A stretch of DNA of 64,000 nucleotides from Paenibacillus dendritiformis (lineage in GTDB: Bacteria > Bacillota > Bacilli > Paenibacillales > Paenibacillaceae). Numbering within the stretch: the first letter of the stretch is position 1; each line of letters opens with the position of its first letter. Where the stretch lies: NCBI RefSeq assembly GCF_021654795.1, contig NZ_AP025344.1:2542501-2606500 (forward strand), given 5' to 3'. The position numbers and the translations under genes are program-made. This document shows positions 25,962 through 35,991 of the stretch, piece after piece. The notes beneath the pieces were generated by a model. The model saw only the letters and a program-made list of their open reading frames with translations, searched no databases and had not been told where the DNA came from.

Positions 25962-26944
25962 ATCTGTTCTGGCGTGAGCATCTTCCGTTGGCCGGATTCA
26001 CCTGCCTCCAGCTGCTGCTCGTCCTGCTGGTCTTCTGGTATGACGGGTATGATCGTCCGCTGACTGCGGCGTATGCGCTGTTCCTCGGCCTTTTCGTCTT
26101 CGCCCTGTATCTCGGGTACCGCTACGCGACTCATCGGCTCATGTACAAGCGGCTGACCGATCCGCCGGCTTCGCTGACTTCCACGATTCAGCTCGCGGAC
26201 GCGGCTCCGTTGTCCCGGGCGGTGGACGAGACCATCGATCACCAATACCGCTATTATCAACAGCAGCTGAAGGTGTGGGAGCGGAAGCAGCAGGAGCATC
26301 TGGCCTTCATGAACCAATGGGTCCATCAGATGAAGACCCCGCTCTCGGTCATTGAGCTGATAACGCAGGATGCGGAGGATCCGAAGCTTGCCAGCATCTC
26401 GGAGGAAGCCGATCAGATGAAGCGCGGGCTCGAAATGGTGCTTTATATGGCGCGGCTCGATACGTTCGAGCATGACTTCCATGTGGAGAAGAAATCATTG
26501 CGCGACATCGTTCATGAGGTCGTGCACGAGAATAAGCGTTATTTCATCCGCAGCTATGTCTATCCGGATATTCAGATCGATCCGGAGCTGACGGTCGAGA
26601 CGGATGTGAAGTGGCTGCGCTTCGTCCTGCAGCAGATTGTCACGAACGCGATCAAGTATTCGGCCGGCAGCCGCACGAAAGTAACCGCAACCGCCTATAC
26701 GGAAGGGAGGGCCGTCGTCCTTGAAGTGACGGATCGCGGAGCCGGCATACCGAAGCAGGATGTGAAGCGGGTGTTCCAGCCCTTTTTTACGGGGGAGAAT
26801 GGCCGGAAATATAAAGAATCGACCGGCATGGGATTGTATTTGGCGAAGGAGATTATCGGCAAGCTGAATCATGAGATCGAACTGGAATCCGAGGAGGGCC
26901 AAGGCACGACGGTCCGGATTATTTTCCCGTTCGCTCATACTTGA
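25958..26944 (+). CDS. BceS-like intramembrane-sensing histidine kinase
   Basis: 328 residues. Two transmembrane helices in the first 60 residues have almost no loop between them, the hallmark of intramembrane-sensing kinases that receive their signal from a BceAB transporter. The phospho-acceptor box is HLAFMNQWVHQMKTPLSVIE, and the ATPase domain carries NAIKYS, DRGAGIP and GMGLYLAKEI. It is translationally coupled to the regulator, and an intrinsic terminator separates it from the ABC genes, which have their own promoter. Confidence 0.92.
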   Translation: MNLFWREHLPLAGFTCLQLLLVLLVFWYDGYDRPLTAAYALFLGLFVFALYLGYRYATHRLMYKRLTDPPASLTSTIQLADAAPLSRAVDETIDHQYRYYQQQLKVWERKQQEHLAFMNQWVHQMKTPLSVIELITQDAEDPKLASISEEADQMKRGLEMVLYMARLDTFEHDFHVEKKSLRDIVHEVVHENKRYFIRSYVYPDIQIDPELTVETDVKWLRFVLQQIVTNAIKYSAGSRTKVTATAYTEGRAVVLEVTDRGAGIPKQDVKRVFQPFFTGENGRKYKESTGMGLYLAKEIIGKLNHEIELESEEGQGTTVRIIFPFAHT

Positions 26945-26947
26945 ACG

Positions 26948-26980
26948 ACCGATGAGGGAGCGATCCCTTGTCGGTTTTTT
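26948..26980 (+). terminator. Terminator after the kinase gene
   Basis: A stem of ACCGA...TCGGT with an inner GGGA/TCCC helix, followed by TTTTTT. Confidence 0.85.
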
Positions 26981-27009
26981 GTTTTATCAACCATCATTTG
27001 GATCGAATC

Positions 27010-27023
27010 TTACAAAGGTGTAG
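27010..27023 (+). promoter_or_regulatory. BceR-type operator box
   Basis: TTACA-AAGG-TGTAG matches the published BceR-group consensus TNACA-N4-TGTAA except for the last base. It lies 130 nt upstream of the ABC ATPase start, in the gap where the inducible promoter should be. Confidence 0.55.
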
Positions 27024-27154
27024 AGTTTTTGAAAGATTCAGCAATAGGACGAAAGGGAAAACAGGATTACACTAGGATCATAAGCTTCTACGCTCGAGAC
27101 ACTGGGCGTTCCAAAAGATGCAAGCTATCGAATCAAGGAGGCTGGTCAAGCACG

Positions 27155-27925
27155 ATGGAAATTTTGCGAGTCAAGAACCTAAGCAAAATATATAAGGGAA
27201 TGGTGTCTTATGAAGCATTGAGCAATATCGATCTGACGATTCAAAAAGGGGAGTTCGTCGGGATTATGGGTCCGTCCGGGAGCGGCAAGACGACGCTGCT
27301 CAATCTCGTGTCCACTATCGATGTCCCGACCTCGGGAGAGGTGTGGATCGACGGGAAAGAACCGCACAACCTGTCGATGGATGAGCTGGCCGTATTCCGG
27401 CGCCGCGAACTGGGCTTCGTGTTCCAGTCCTTCAACCTTCTTCAGACCTTGACCGTGAGGGAAAATATAATGCTGCCGCTGACGCTGGACGGTGCGGACA
27501 TTGCACAGATGCGGGAACGGGCCGATCGGATTGCCGGCAAGCTGGGCATCGCCGACATCATGGAGAAGCGCACCTACGAGATCTCGGGCGGCCAGGCGCA
27601 GCGCGCCGCCATCGCCCGCGCGCTCATCCATGAGCCGAAGCTGGTGCTGGCCGATGAACCGACCGGGAACCTGGACTCCAAGGCGGCGCGCGACGTCATG
27701 GAACTGCTGAGCCAGCTCAACAAGGAGGATGAGGCGACGATGATGCTGGTTACTCATGATCCGGTGGCAGCGAGTTACTGCGATCGCGTCGTGTTCATCA
27801 AGGACGGCCGGCTCCATAACGAGGTGTACTGCGGCGACAGCCGATCTGCCTTCTACCAGAAGATTTTGAATGTGCTGTCGCTGTTGGGAGGGAACGGCCA
27901 TGAATTTTCGCCAATTCGCGTATAA
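27155..27925 (+). CDS. BceA-like ABC transporter ATPase
   Basis: 256 residues. Walker A GPSGSGKTT, Q-loop VFQSFNLLQTLTVRENI, signature ISGGQAQRAAIARAL, Walker B LVLADEPTGNLDS, H-loop THD. This is the MacB/BceA group that works with a large BceB permease to free cell-wall targets from peptide antibiotics such as bacitracin. GGAGG is 12 nt before the ATG at 27155. The 3' end overlaps the permease gene by 26 nt, so the pair is coupled. Confidence 0.92.
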   Translation: MEILRVKNLSKIYKGMVSYEALSNIDLTIQKGEFVGIMGPSGSGKTTLLNLVSTIDVPTSGEVWIDGKEPHNLSMDELAVFRRRELGFVFQSFNLLQTLTVRENIMLPLTLDGADIAQMRERADRIAGKLGIADIMEKRTYEISGGQAQRAAIARALIHEPKLVLADEPTGNLDSKAARDVMELLSQLNKEDEATMMLVTHDPVAASYCDRVVFIKDGRLHNEVYCGDSRSAFYQKILNVLSLLGGNGHEFSPIRV

Positions 27926-29825
27926 CAACATTGTCCGCAACAAGCGGACATATATCGCCCATTTTCTGAGCAGCGCGTTCTCGGTCATGATCTTTTTCAC
28001 CTATGCCCTGCTGCTGTTCCATCCGGATCTTCAGGGCCAGCTCCGCTCGACAAGCGAGACGATGAGCGTACTCAGCACGATGGGGATGAGAATTTCGCAG
28101 GTCATGATTTTTGTATTCTCGTTTATTTATTTGTTCTATTCGGTGAGCGCGTTTCTGAAAAACCGCAAAAAGGAATTCGGGCTGCTCCTCGTGCTTGGCA
28201 TCTCGCGCCGGCAGCTAAGGCAGCTTATCTTCGTCGAGAATATGATTATCGGCACCGCCGCCATTGTGACCGGTATCGCGGTCGGATTGATCTTCGCGAA
28301 GCTGACGCTGTTGATCTGCGCGAAGATGCTGGTTATCTACGAGGGGCTGCGCTTCTACATTCCGCTGCGGGCGATCTGGACGACCGCCGGCGCCTTCCTG
28401 GTGCTGTTCCTCCTTATCGCGCTGTTTACGTCCCGCATCCGCAAGACGGAGCAACTGGTCGAGCTGTTGAAGTCGGAGGAGAAGCCGAAGCCCGAACCGA
28501 AGGCTTCATTATGGCTGTCTTTGCTGGCGGCCGTTCTGATCGGACTTGGCTATTACTGCGTCATGATGTTCGCCGTTGGGCGAATCTTCTCGTTCTTGCT
28601 GCTGTTCGGCGGGGTGACGCTCGTCGTGGCCGGGACCTACTGGCTGTTCACGCAGCTTAGCGTGTACGCCATCCGTGCGTTGAAGAAGCGCGTGAAGCTC
28701 TATTTTCATAAGACGAATTTGCTGACGCTGTCGGAGCTGGCCTACCGGATGAAGGACAATGCGGTCATGTTCTTCATGGTCGCCATTATTTCGGCCGTCG
28801 CCTTCACCGGTATCGGAACTTCGATGTCGATTGGCGATCCCGGCTTGCAGGAGATGATGAATCCGTATGCCTTTACCTATATTTCCAATGAAGGCAACGA
28901 TCGCGAGCAGGAACATCTCGCCGCCATCGGGAAGGCGTTGTCCGAAGCGAATTTCACGTATCGGATGAGCAGCGTTGCGCCGTGGTATTCCGATAACGGG
29001 CTGCTCATCATGAAGCTTAGCGAGTATAACGGCCTGGCTGCCGCGCTCGGCTATGAAATGGAGACATTAGGCGATGATGAGGGGATGCTCGTTCCGACGA
29101 GTGTCAATTTGCAGACCCAGTACAAGAACGCGTCTGCGCAAGACTACGGGCCGGTAGACATTGTGGAAGGGGAATGGAGCGCTGATTTCCGCATTGCGAA
29201 GCTGGGAACGCATATCGTCTACCCGGAATACAGCACGCTCCTGATCGTGAGCGACGCGAGCTTCGAGCGCATCCCTGGCGTGAACGGTGCTCCCACAACT
29301 TACTTCCTGTTCGTCGTCGACCATTGGGAGAAATCGAAAGTCGTCTCCCAGCAGCTGCTGGATCAGATGGAGAAGGATTCGAAGCTGCATCCGGACCAGA
29401 ATTTCAGGCTGGAAGCCCATATCTTCGACTGGCTTCAGATGAAGCAGGGCAATGGGCTGCTGCTGATCGTCAGTGTGCTGGTCGGCGTCGTGTTTTTCAC
29501 CTTCGCGGCAAGCTTGCTCTACTTCCGGCTGTACGCCGATCTGGATCGGGATGAGCGGCAGTATCGGATGATCGCGAAGGTTGGCTTGAGCCGCAAGGAG
29601 CTGAAAAAGATGGTGACGCGCCAGTTGCTGCTTATGTTCTACCTGCCGATCGGCGTCGCCATCATTCACAGCAGTGTCGCCTTCATCGCGCTGCAGCAGC
29701 TCGTCAGCTTTTCCGTGGCAACGTCGGCTGTCATTATCTTTATTAGCTTTCTTACCATGCAGACGCTTTATTTCTTTGTTATCCGCTGGCGGTATTTGAA
29801 TCATTTGTACGGGAAAATCAAGTAA
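27900..29825 (+). CDS. BceB-like ABC transporter permease
   Basis: 641 residues with ten transmembrane helices. The N-terminal FtsX-like helices (MNFRQFAYNNIVRNKRTYIA, FLKNRKKEFGLLLVLG) are followed by the large extracellular domain of about 200 residues between helices 7 and 8 (roughly 310-520) that defines BceB permeases. GGGAGGG precedes the ATG at 27900. With the ATPase it forms the transporter of a Bce module; it also acts as signal input for the kinase. The drug cannot be named from sequence. Confidence 0.92.
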   Translation: MNFRQFAYNNIVRNKRTYIAHFLSSAFSVMIFFTYALLLFHPDLQGQLRSTSETMSVLSTMGMRISQVMIFVFSFIYLFYSVSAFLKNRKKEFGLLLVLGISRRQLRQLIFVENMIIGTAAIVTGIAVGLIFAKLTLLICAKMLVIYEGLRFYIPLRAIWTTAGAFLVLFLLIALFTSRIRKTEQLVELLKSEEKPKPEPKASLWLSLLAAVLIGLGYYCVMMFAVGRIFSFLLLFGGVTLVVAGTYWLFTQLSVYAIRALKKRVKLYFHKTNLLTLSELAYRMKDNAVMFFMVAIISAVAFTGIGTSMSIGDPGLQEMMNPYAFTYISNEGNDREQEHLAAIGKALSEANFTYRMSSVAPWYSDNGLLIMKLSEYNGLAAALGYEMETLGDDEGMLVPTSVNLQTQYKNASAQDYGPVDIVEGEWSADFRIAKLGTHIVYPEYSTLLIVSDASFERIPGVNGAPTTYFLFVVDHWEKSKVVSQQLLDQMEKDSKLHPDQNFRLEAHIFDWLQMKQGNGLLLIVSVLVGVVFFTFAASLLYFRLYADLDRDERQYRMIAKVGLSRKELKKMVTRQLLLMFYLPIGVAIIHSSVAFIALQQLVSFSVATSAVIIFISFLTMQTLYFFVIRWRYLNHLYGKIK

Positions 29826-29932
29826 GGCGGAGACAGCGGCGCGAGATGAGAACAGGATGAGAGCAAGAGAGGGCCGCAATGGTAAAGCGGGAATACGAAG
29901 ATAGCGAGGATAGGAGAGAGGGAGAGGCATTC

Positions 29933-30640
29933 ATGACAACAATTCGGGGTTGGACAAGAGGATTGGCCGCTATTCTGGCCATCGGCCTACTTAGCGCTTG
30001 CAGCTTGTTCGGAGGGGGAACGAAGGACGAGCCGCGGAACGGCATTCTGCTCCTCGGGGAGAAAGCGGTATTGGAGCAAGCCGCGGAGCGGCATCGCGAT
30101 GCTATCGCGGCAAGCGAGTGGTATCCGGCGAAGAGAACGGAGACGGAAGAGAAGCAGATCTTGATCATGAGCCGGACGACCGCAGACAGCGTCGTCAGAA
30201 CCGGTATTATTCGCAAGGCCGATAATAGTGATGACGTCTGGAGCTCCGATCCGATCAAGTCGCTCCCGGACGCGGAAGCGGGCCAGACGCTTCTGTTCGG
30301 GCACCCGACGATGAAGGATGTGAAGCGGTTCAACGTCGGAGGACAGGAGATCGCCCTGCAATACGGGAGCAACAGCTGGATCGGACATGTGCGCAATACC
30401 GCCTATGCCGAACTGATATTGGTGTTCGATGACGCGGCCTATGCGCAGTTGTCCATCCCGGAGACGCAGATGGCGCTGCTCCATCTGAAGCAGGCATACG
30501 GAGAGACGAAGGACGGCTGGATGGATCCGCCTCCGGAGCGGGTGCTGGCCAATACCGAGTGGCTGAAGCTAACGAAGGATATGAAGGCACGCGCCGACCA
30601 TCTGGAAGGCGTGACGATCATCTCGCATAATCAAGAGTGA
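29933..30640 (+). CDS. Lipoprotein linked to the Bce module
   Basis: 235 residues. A lipoprotein signal peptide ends in LLSAC with the lipid-modified cysteine at about residue 23. The mature part is soluble and about 210 residues long, with no family recognised (RNGILLLGEKAVLEQAAERH; QTLLFGHPTMKDVKRFNVGG). It follows the BceB gene by 107 nt with no terminator between them, so it is probably co-induced. It would sit on the outer face of the membrane and could bind the antibiotic or the transporter's outer domain, but that is inference. GGGAGAGG precedes the ATG. Confidence 0.75.
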   Translation: MTTIRGWTRGLAAILAIGLLSACSLFGGGTKDEPRNGILLLGEKAVLEQAAERHRDAIAASEWYPAKRTETEEKQILIMSRTTADSVVRTGIIRKADNSDDVWSSDPIKSLPDAEAGQTLLFGHPTMKDVKRFNVGGQEIALQYGSNSWIGHVRNTAYAELILVFDDAAYAQLSIPETQMALLHLKQAYGETKDGWMDPPPERVLANTEWLKLTKDMKARADHLEGVTIISHNQE

Positions 30641-30643
30641 AGG

Positions 30644-30670
30644 AAGACCGCCCCGCGCAAGGGCGGTCTT
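30644..30670 (+). terminator. Terminator of the Bce operon
   Basis: AAGACCGCC pairs with GGCGGTCTT, 4 nt after the lipoprotein stop, followed by TCGTT. Confidence 0.8.
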
Positions 30671-31249
30671 TCGTTATGATCCGTCCCGAAATCGATGCAG
30701 CCGTGTCAGACGGGGCGCGAAAATGTTGTCCTCTGTGGATGGAAAAATAGTGGAACTGTCTATACAAAGCGGACAAAAGGGGGATTTGCTTGGATGTAAG
30801 AAAAAATCATTATATAGTTATGGACAGTTTGTTTTATTCAATATATAGGGAATCTGCCGCTGGGAAATGACTATCTCTTTTGTAATATAGTGTCCACTAT
30901 TTGAAAGACATTTCTTCCGATTTTCCTTCGTAAAAGGACGGAGAGCTGAATCGCGCCAACCATACAGCAGGGCGGATAGAATGCGCCCTGCCATACGCTG
31001 CGGCCGTCTGTTTCGTTGCAGCCGGTTGAACGCCTGAAGCAAGGCGAACGCTGCGCTCCGCAGCCGCGTTCTTCCGCAAGATGGACTCGGCATATCAATT
31101 TGGCCGCAGCCGGGAATTGTCCTTGACATAATACTGAAGGGGAACGAATACAATGGGTTCATCTCGGAGGGCACTATTGATTGTAATCGCTTCCAATAAA
31201 GAGGCGCAACGCTTGTGTCTTCCGTGCAGGAGAGAATGGAGGGATTCCG
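30671..31249. other. Long promoter region of the ABC importer
   Basis: No gene in about 580 nt. TTGACA (31123) and TACAAT (31149) are 20 bp apart, longer than optimal, and lie 100 nt before the first importer gene. Upstream parts (30720-30900) are AT-rich. No riboswitch or transposon remnant was recognised. Confidence 0.45.
31182..31195 (+). promoter_or_regulatory. cre site (CcpA binding) before the ABC importer
   Basis: TGTAATCGCTTCCA matches the Gram-positive cre consensus TGWAANCGNTNWCA at 13 of 14 positions. It lies downstream of the likely promoter and 55 nt before the start codon, where CcpA would block elongation. This implies repression by preferred sugars. Confidence 0.6.
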
Positions 31250-33076
31250 ATGAAGCTTGTCAGCGCATTTCGTCCTATCTTGGCAACCGTGGTGGCTCTA
31301 TTGCTGCTTGCCGGATGCACGGGAGGGGCGACGCCTCCGCCGGTCAGCCAGTCCGCCGACCCGGGAGGCGGTTCGAAGGCGGCCCCGCCGCCGTCATCCG
31401 ATCCGAAGACGCCCGCTGAGGGGGCGAAGGAGACGCCGCGTCAGGAGACGTTGTATGTGAACGGCTTGCAGTGGGGGCCTCCGACCAACTTCAACCTGTT
31501 AAGCGGCAACCCGTCTTTTCCGATCGAATACGGGAGCGCGCGCGAGCTCGTCTACGAGACGATGTTCATGATCAACCAGCTGGACGGCGGGATTGAACCT
31601 CTGCTCGGAACCGAATTTGAATGGACGGACGATCTGACGCTGCGCATCGGCCTGAACCCGAAGGCCGCGTGGAGCGACGGGCAGCCCTTCACAGCGGACG
31701 ATGTCGTGTATACGTACGGCCTGGGCAAGAGGTACGACATTAACTGGAGCAGCTTCTGGACGTATATAGAGGACGTCACGGCCGAGGGGACCAATACCGT
31801 ACAGATTAAGCTGAAGCCTTCGAACCCGAATAAGCTGACCGTTCTCGACAGCATTGTCTTGATCCCGATGCTGCCGAAGCATATTTGGGAGGAGCTGGAG
31901 AAAAAGGCGAACAATGATCTGTCGGCGCTGCGCAAGGAAGTGAATGCGGATCCGATTGGGACGGGGCCGTACAAGATGCATTTCTACAACGATCAAAAGA
32001 TAACGCTTGTCCGCGATGACAACTATTGGGGCCAGGCCTTGTTCGGCAAGCTGCCTGCGCCGAAATACATTACGCATATTATTTTCAAGGACAATGCGGC
32101 CGGCGATCTCGCCCTGAAAAGCGGTCAAGTGGACGTATCGCAGCAGTTCATTCCGCAAGTATGGAAGATGTGGGAGGACGGAGCGCCGATAAAGACGTTC
32201 CTGCCCGATCCGCCGCATTATGTGCCGGGCTCGATGCCGTCCGTTTTCTTCAACCTGTCGAAGCCGGGCCTGGATCAGCCGGAAGTGCGAAGAGCGATTG
32301 CGATGAGCATCGACTATCAGAAAATCGCCGAGCTGGCCATAAGCGGCTATTCGGCGCCGATGCAGCCGTCGCTCACCCTCAATACGGACGCGGAAGCGAA
32401 GTACGTCGATTGGGAGGCGATTCGGGCTCTGCAATGGTCGACGGACATCGACGGGGCGAACGCGCTGCTGGACAGCGTCGGGGCCGAGAAGGGGAAGGAC
32501 GGCATCCGCGTCCTGAACGGCGTCCGGCTCGGGCCTTATGAGATCGAATGCCCGTACGGCTGGTCCGACTGGAACGCCGCCCTCGAGATTGTGGCGCAGA
32601 GCGCGAAGAAGATCGGCATCGAGATCCGGACCAAGTTCCCGGAAGCGCCGATCTGGACGAACGACCTCCAGACCGGGAAGTTCGATATCATCATGAACAC
32701 GCCGGCCGGCGGCGTGAATCCGAGCCAGCCATGGGACCGGGCGCGAACGATTATGTACTCGAAAGGCGTCGCTCCGCTGGGCGAGATGGCGTTCTGGAAT
32801 TGGGGGCGGTACCGGAACGATCGGGCGGATGCCATCATTGAGCAGATCCCGACTGTCTCGGATGAAGCCGAGTTGAAGAAGCTGTATACCGAGCTGACCC
32901 AGATCTGGCTGAAGGACATTCCATCGATTCCGCTGATGTACCGGCCGTGGGAATTCCACACGGTGAATGAATCGGTATGGAAGGGCTTCCCGGTGAGCGG
33001 CGACGGCACCAACATTCCGCCTCAGATTGGGATGGACGGAGCCGGCATCAAGGCCTTGTACCAGATCCATAACTAG
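31250..33076 (+). CDS. ABC transporter substrate-binding lipoprotein, SBP_bac_5
   Basis: 608 residues. The lipobox LLAGC gives an anchored cysteine at about 23. The rest is a family 5 extracellular binding protein (TADDVVYTYGLGKRYDINWS, DPIGTGPYKMHFYNDQKITL, PEVRRAIAMSIDYQKIAELA). Such proteins bind peptides, nickel or, in one branch, plant-type oligosaccharides. GGAGGG precedes the ATG. It leads a five-gene importer operon. The cre site upstream favours an oligosaccharide over a peptide, but this is inference. Confidence 0.92.
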   Translation: MKLVSAFRPILATVVALLLLAGCTGGATPPPVSQSADPGGGSKAAPPPSSDPKTPAEGAKETPRQETLYVNGLQWGPPTNFNLLSGNPSFPIEYGSARELVYETMFMINQLDGGIEPLLGTEFEWTDDLTLRIGLNPKAAWSDGQPFTADDVVYTYGLGKRYDINWSSFWTYIEDVTAEGTNTVQIKLKPSNPNKLTVLDSIVLIPMLPKHIWEELEKKANNDLSALRKEVNADPIGTGPYKMHFYNDQKITLVRDDNYWGQALFGKLPAPKYITHIIFKDNAAGDLALKSGQVDVSQQFIPQVWKMWEDGAPIKTFLPDPPHYVPGSMPSVFFNLSKPGLDQPEVRRAIAMSIDYQKIAELAISGYSAPMQPSLTLNTDAEAKYVDWEAIRALQWSTDIDGANALLDSVGAEKGKDGIRVLNGVRLGPYEIECPYGWSDWNAALEIVAQSAKKIGIEIRTKFPEAPIWTNDLQTGKFDIIMNTPAGGVNPSQPWDRARTIMYSKGVAPLGEMAFWNWGRYRNDRADAIIEQIPTVSDEAELKKLYTELTQIWLKDIPSIPLMYRPWEFHTVNESVWKGFPVSGDGTNIPPQIGMDGAGIKALYQIHN

Positions 33077-33123
33077 GCCGGGCAGGGAAGCGGCCATGTG
33101 CCAATACACGGCGCGGAGGAGGG

Positions 33124-34140
33124 ATGCGGTTGAATGCCTATTCCAAATATTTTCTCAAAAAGCTGGTCTGGTATGGAGTTACCTTCATCATTGCTATCGG
33201 GCTGAACTTCCTGCTTCCGAGACTGATCGAAGGCAATCCGGTCAGCATGATTGCGGCGAAGATGACGAAGGGCATGACGGACAGCGATTCGATCAAGCGG
33301 GTGTACGAGACCTTCATACAGGAATTCGGGATCGATCAGCCGCTGGGGACGCAGTTTTTGATTTATGTCAAAAATTTGTTCGCGGGCGACCTTGGCACGT
33401 CGTTCGGGCTGTATCCGAAAAAGGTAACCGAGATTTTGGCCTCCGCCGTTCCGTGGACGGTAGGCCTGCAGCTTCCGGCCATTCTCGTCGGCTGGATTAT
33501 CGGCAATATACTTGGTGCGGTAGCCGCCTATAAGAAGGGCATTTACGACAAGGTCATCTTTCCGGCGGCGCTGTTCGTCAATTCGATTCCGTTCTTCACG
33601 CTGGCCATTATCATGCTGTACCTGTTCGGCCTGACCTTGCACTGGTTCCCGCTCTCGGGAGGCTACGACTACCAGCTGGCGCCGCAGTTCAGTCTCGAAT
33701 TCGTCGGCTCTGTCCTGCGGCATCATACGCTGCCGTTCCTGTCCATCGTGCTCGTCACGATTGGCGGCCAGGCAATCGGCATGCGAGAGATGTCCATCTA
33801 TGAGCTGAACTCCGACTATGTACGGTACAGCAAGCTGCTCGGAATACGGGATGCCCGCGTAGCCGGTTATGTATTCAAAAATGCGATGCTGCCCCAGATC
33901 ACCGGGTTAGCCCTGTCCATCGGCACGATGATTGGCGGATCGCTTATCTGCGAGATCGTGTTCAGCTATCCCGGTCTGGGCACCTGGCTGTTCACCGCGA
34001 TTCGGCAGCTCGATTATCCGCTGATCTCCGGCTGCACGCTGCTTATCGCCATCTCCGTGCTGCTGGCCAACTTCACGATCGAGATCGTGTACGGAATGAT
34101 TGATCCCCGCATCAAGGCGGCTCAAATGGAGGAACGTTAA
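33124..34140 (+). CDS. ABC transporter permease, DppB/OppB type
   Basis: 338 residues, six transmembrane helices. It carries the conserved N-terminal membrane segment of OppB proteins and the inner-membrane component signature around [20 protein letters not shown], where the coupling helix meets the ATPase. GGAGGAGGG precedes the ATG at 33124. It pairs with the next permease, whose start follows its stop immediately. Confidence 0.93.
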   Translation: MRLNAYSKYFLKKLVWYGVTFIIAIGLNFLLPRLIEGNPVSMIAAKMTKGMTDSDSIKRVYETFIQEFGIDQPLGTQFLIYVKNLFAGDLGTSFGLYPKKVTEILASAVPWTVGLQLPAILVGWIIGNILGAVAAYKKGIYDKVIFPAALFVNSIPFFTLAIIMLYLFGLTLHWFPLSGGYDYQLAPQFSLEFVGSVLRHHTLPFLSIVLVTIGGQAIGMREMSIYELNSDYVRYSKLLGIRDARVAGYVFKNAMLPQITGLALSIGTMIGGSLICEIVFSYPGLGTWLFTAIRQLDYPLISGCTLLIAISVLLANFTIEIVYGMIDPRIKAAQMEER

Positions 34141-34141
34141 T

Positions 34142-34978
34142 ATGAGCCATTCGATACGCATTTTGACGAAATCGCCGAAGTTCATGGCGGGCGCCGTCAC
34201 CTTTTCCGTTATGGTCCTGTTCGTTCTCATTTACCCCCTCATCAACCGGAACGATCCGCTGGAGATGATCGCGCTCGCGTTCCAGCCGCCGGGCGGAGAT
34301 TTGCTGCTCGGATCGGATAATTTCGGCCGGGACGTGTTCCTTCAATTGGTCTATGGCATCAAGACGTCGATCAAGGTCGGGCTGATTGCGGGCGTATGCG
34401 CGACGGTCCTCGGGCTGGTCATCGGCCTCTGCTCCGGCTATATCGGCGGGCTCGTCGATAATCTGCTGACGGCGGTAACCAATATCTTCATCGTCATTCC
34501 GTCCTTCATCATCCTCATTCTCGTCTCTGTCAGCATCGACTCGCGCAGCTCGCTCGTGACGGCGCTCATTATCGGCATCACAAGCTGGCCGTGGACGGCG
34601 CGCGCCGTCCGGGCGCAGACGGTGTCGCTGCGGAACCGGGATCATGTTCATATCGCCAAAATATCGGGCCACAACACTTCACGCATTATCGTATTCGAGA
34701 TTTTGCCGTACATCGCTTCCTATGTCGTGATGGCGTTCGTCCTGCAGACCGCGTCCGGCATCTTGTCGGAGGCGTCGATCAGCATGCTCGGCCTGGGCCC
34801 GTACAACACGATCTCGCTCGGCATATTGATGAACTGGGCGCTCGTGTTCGAGGCGCCGGTGGCAGGCGCCTGGTGGGCCTTCATCCCGGCGGCGTTCGCG
34901 ATTGCCATCATTACGTTCTCGCTCTATCTGATGAATACCGGAATGGATGAAATATTCAATCCGAAAATTAGGAGCTGA
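34142..34978 (+). CDS. ABC transporter permease, DppC/OppC type
   Basis: 278 residues. One N-terminal helix precedes the typical [20 protein letters not shown] segment of OppC proteins, then five helices with the coupling motif [20 protein letters not shown]. The ATG at 34142 directly follows the preceding stop, with GGAGG 9 nt upstream inside the end of that gene. Confidence 0.93.
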   Translation: MSHSIRILTKSPKFMAGAVTFSVMVLFVLIYPLINRNDPLEMIALAFQPPGGDLLLGSDNFGRDVFLQLVYGIKTSIKVGLIAGVCATVLGLVIGLCSGYIGGLVDNLLTAVTNIFIVIPSFIILILVSVSIDSRSSLVTALIIGITSWPWTARAVRAQTVSLRNRDHVHIAKISGHNTSRIIVFEILPYIASYVVMAFVLQTASGILSEASISMLGLGPYNTISLGILMNWALVFEAPVAGAWWAFIPAAFAIAIITFSLYLMNTGMDEIFNPKIRS

Positions 34979-34980
34979 CT

Positions 34981-35991
34981 ATGAGCACACCGATATTGGA
35001 AGTGAGCGGCTTGAAAACGTATTACCGGACACGGCTGAAGGAGGAAGTGCATGCGGTGGACGGGGTTGATTTTGCGCTAGAGGAAGGGAAGACGCTGGGC
35101 ATCGCGGGGGAATCCGGCTGCGGGAAGTCGACGCTTGCGCTCAGCCTGATGGGCTTCTACGCTCCGCCGCTGCATTACCGCAGCGGCTCGATCACGATCG
35201 GCGGCACGGACATCATGAAGCTGAGCCGGGAGGAGCTGCGAACCCGCATACTGGGCCGAAGCATCGCTTATATTCCACAGGCGGCGATGAACGCGCTCAA
35301 TCCGACGCAGAGGATTATCCGCTTCATCGAGGATGTGATGAAGGAGCACCGGCCCGAGCTGAGCCGGAAGCAGGTGCAGGCATTGGCCGCCGAACGGCTG
35401 GAGTCGCTGAATCTGCCGGTAAAGGTATTGCATGCGTTCCCGAGTGAGCTCTCGGGCGGCATGAAGCAGCGGACGGTGATCGCGATCTCGACGATCCTGA
35501 ATCCGGCCGTCCTGATCGCGGATGAGCCTACCTCGGCGCTGGACGTCACTTCGCAGAAGAGCGTCGTCAAGCTGCTGAAGGATCTGCTCGCCAACAAATT
35601 CATTCGCTCGCTCGTCTTTATTACGCATGAGCTGCCGCTCCTGTACCATGTCACCGACGAGATTATGGTGATGTACGCCGGGCAGATTGTGGAGCGGGGC
35701 ACGGCGGAGCAGATGATCTTCGATCCGGTTCATCCTTATACGAAGAAGCTGATGGGCTCGATCATCGTGCCGGAAGCGGGCATGAAGGGGCATAAGCTGT
35801 CTGCGATTCCGGGGGCGCCCCCGAATCTGAAGCAGCCGATCACAGGCTGCCGCTTCGCCGAACGATGCGAATACGCGCGGGAGGCATGCAGGGAGGCCCC
35901 GATCGCAAGCAGGCTGGATGAGGGACGGCGGTACCGCTGTCTGTTCGATGCCGGGACGCTAAGGGAGTGGTATGCCAGTGACAAAGACTAG
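34981..35991 (+). CDS. ABC transporter ATPase, DppD/OppD type
   Basis: 336 residues. Walker [10 protein letters not shown], signature [17 protein letters not shown], Walker [13 protein letters not shown], then the C-terminal oligopeptide/dipeptide-type extension with the cysteine cluster ([18 protein letters not shown]) that binds an iron-sulfur centre or metal in this family. AGGAG precedes the ATG. Its last 20 nt overlap the next ATPase gene. Confidence 0.93.
   Translation: MSTPILEVSGLKTYYRTRLKEEVHAVDGVDFALEEGKTLGIAGESGCGKSTLALSLMGFYAPPLHYRSGSITIGGTDIMKLSREELRTRILGRSIAYIPQAAMNALNPTQRIIRFIEDVMKEHRPELSRKQVQALAAERLESLNLPVKVLHAFPSELSGGMKQRTVIAISTILNPAVLIADEPTSALDVTSQKSVVKLLKDLLANKFIRSLVFITHELPLLYHVTDEIMVMYAGQIVERGTAEQMIFDPVHPYTKKLMGSIIVPEAGMKGHKLSAIPGAPPNLKQPITGCRFAERCEYAREACREAPIASRLDEGRRYRCLFDAGTLREWYASDKD

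Noticed and set aside
31499..33109. A 536-codon open frame antisense to the substrate-binding protein gene
   Set aside because: Shadow of a strongly supported lipoprotein gene; no ribosome binding site and low-complexity composition.
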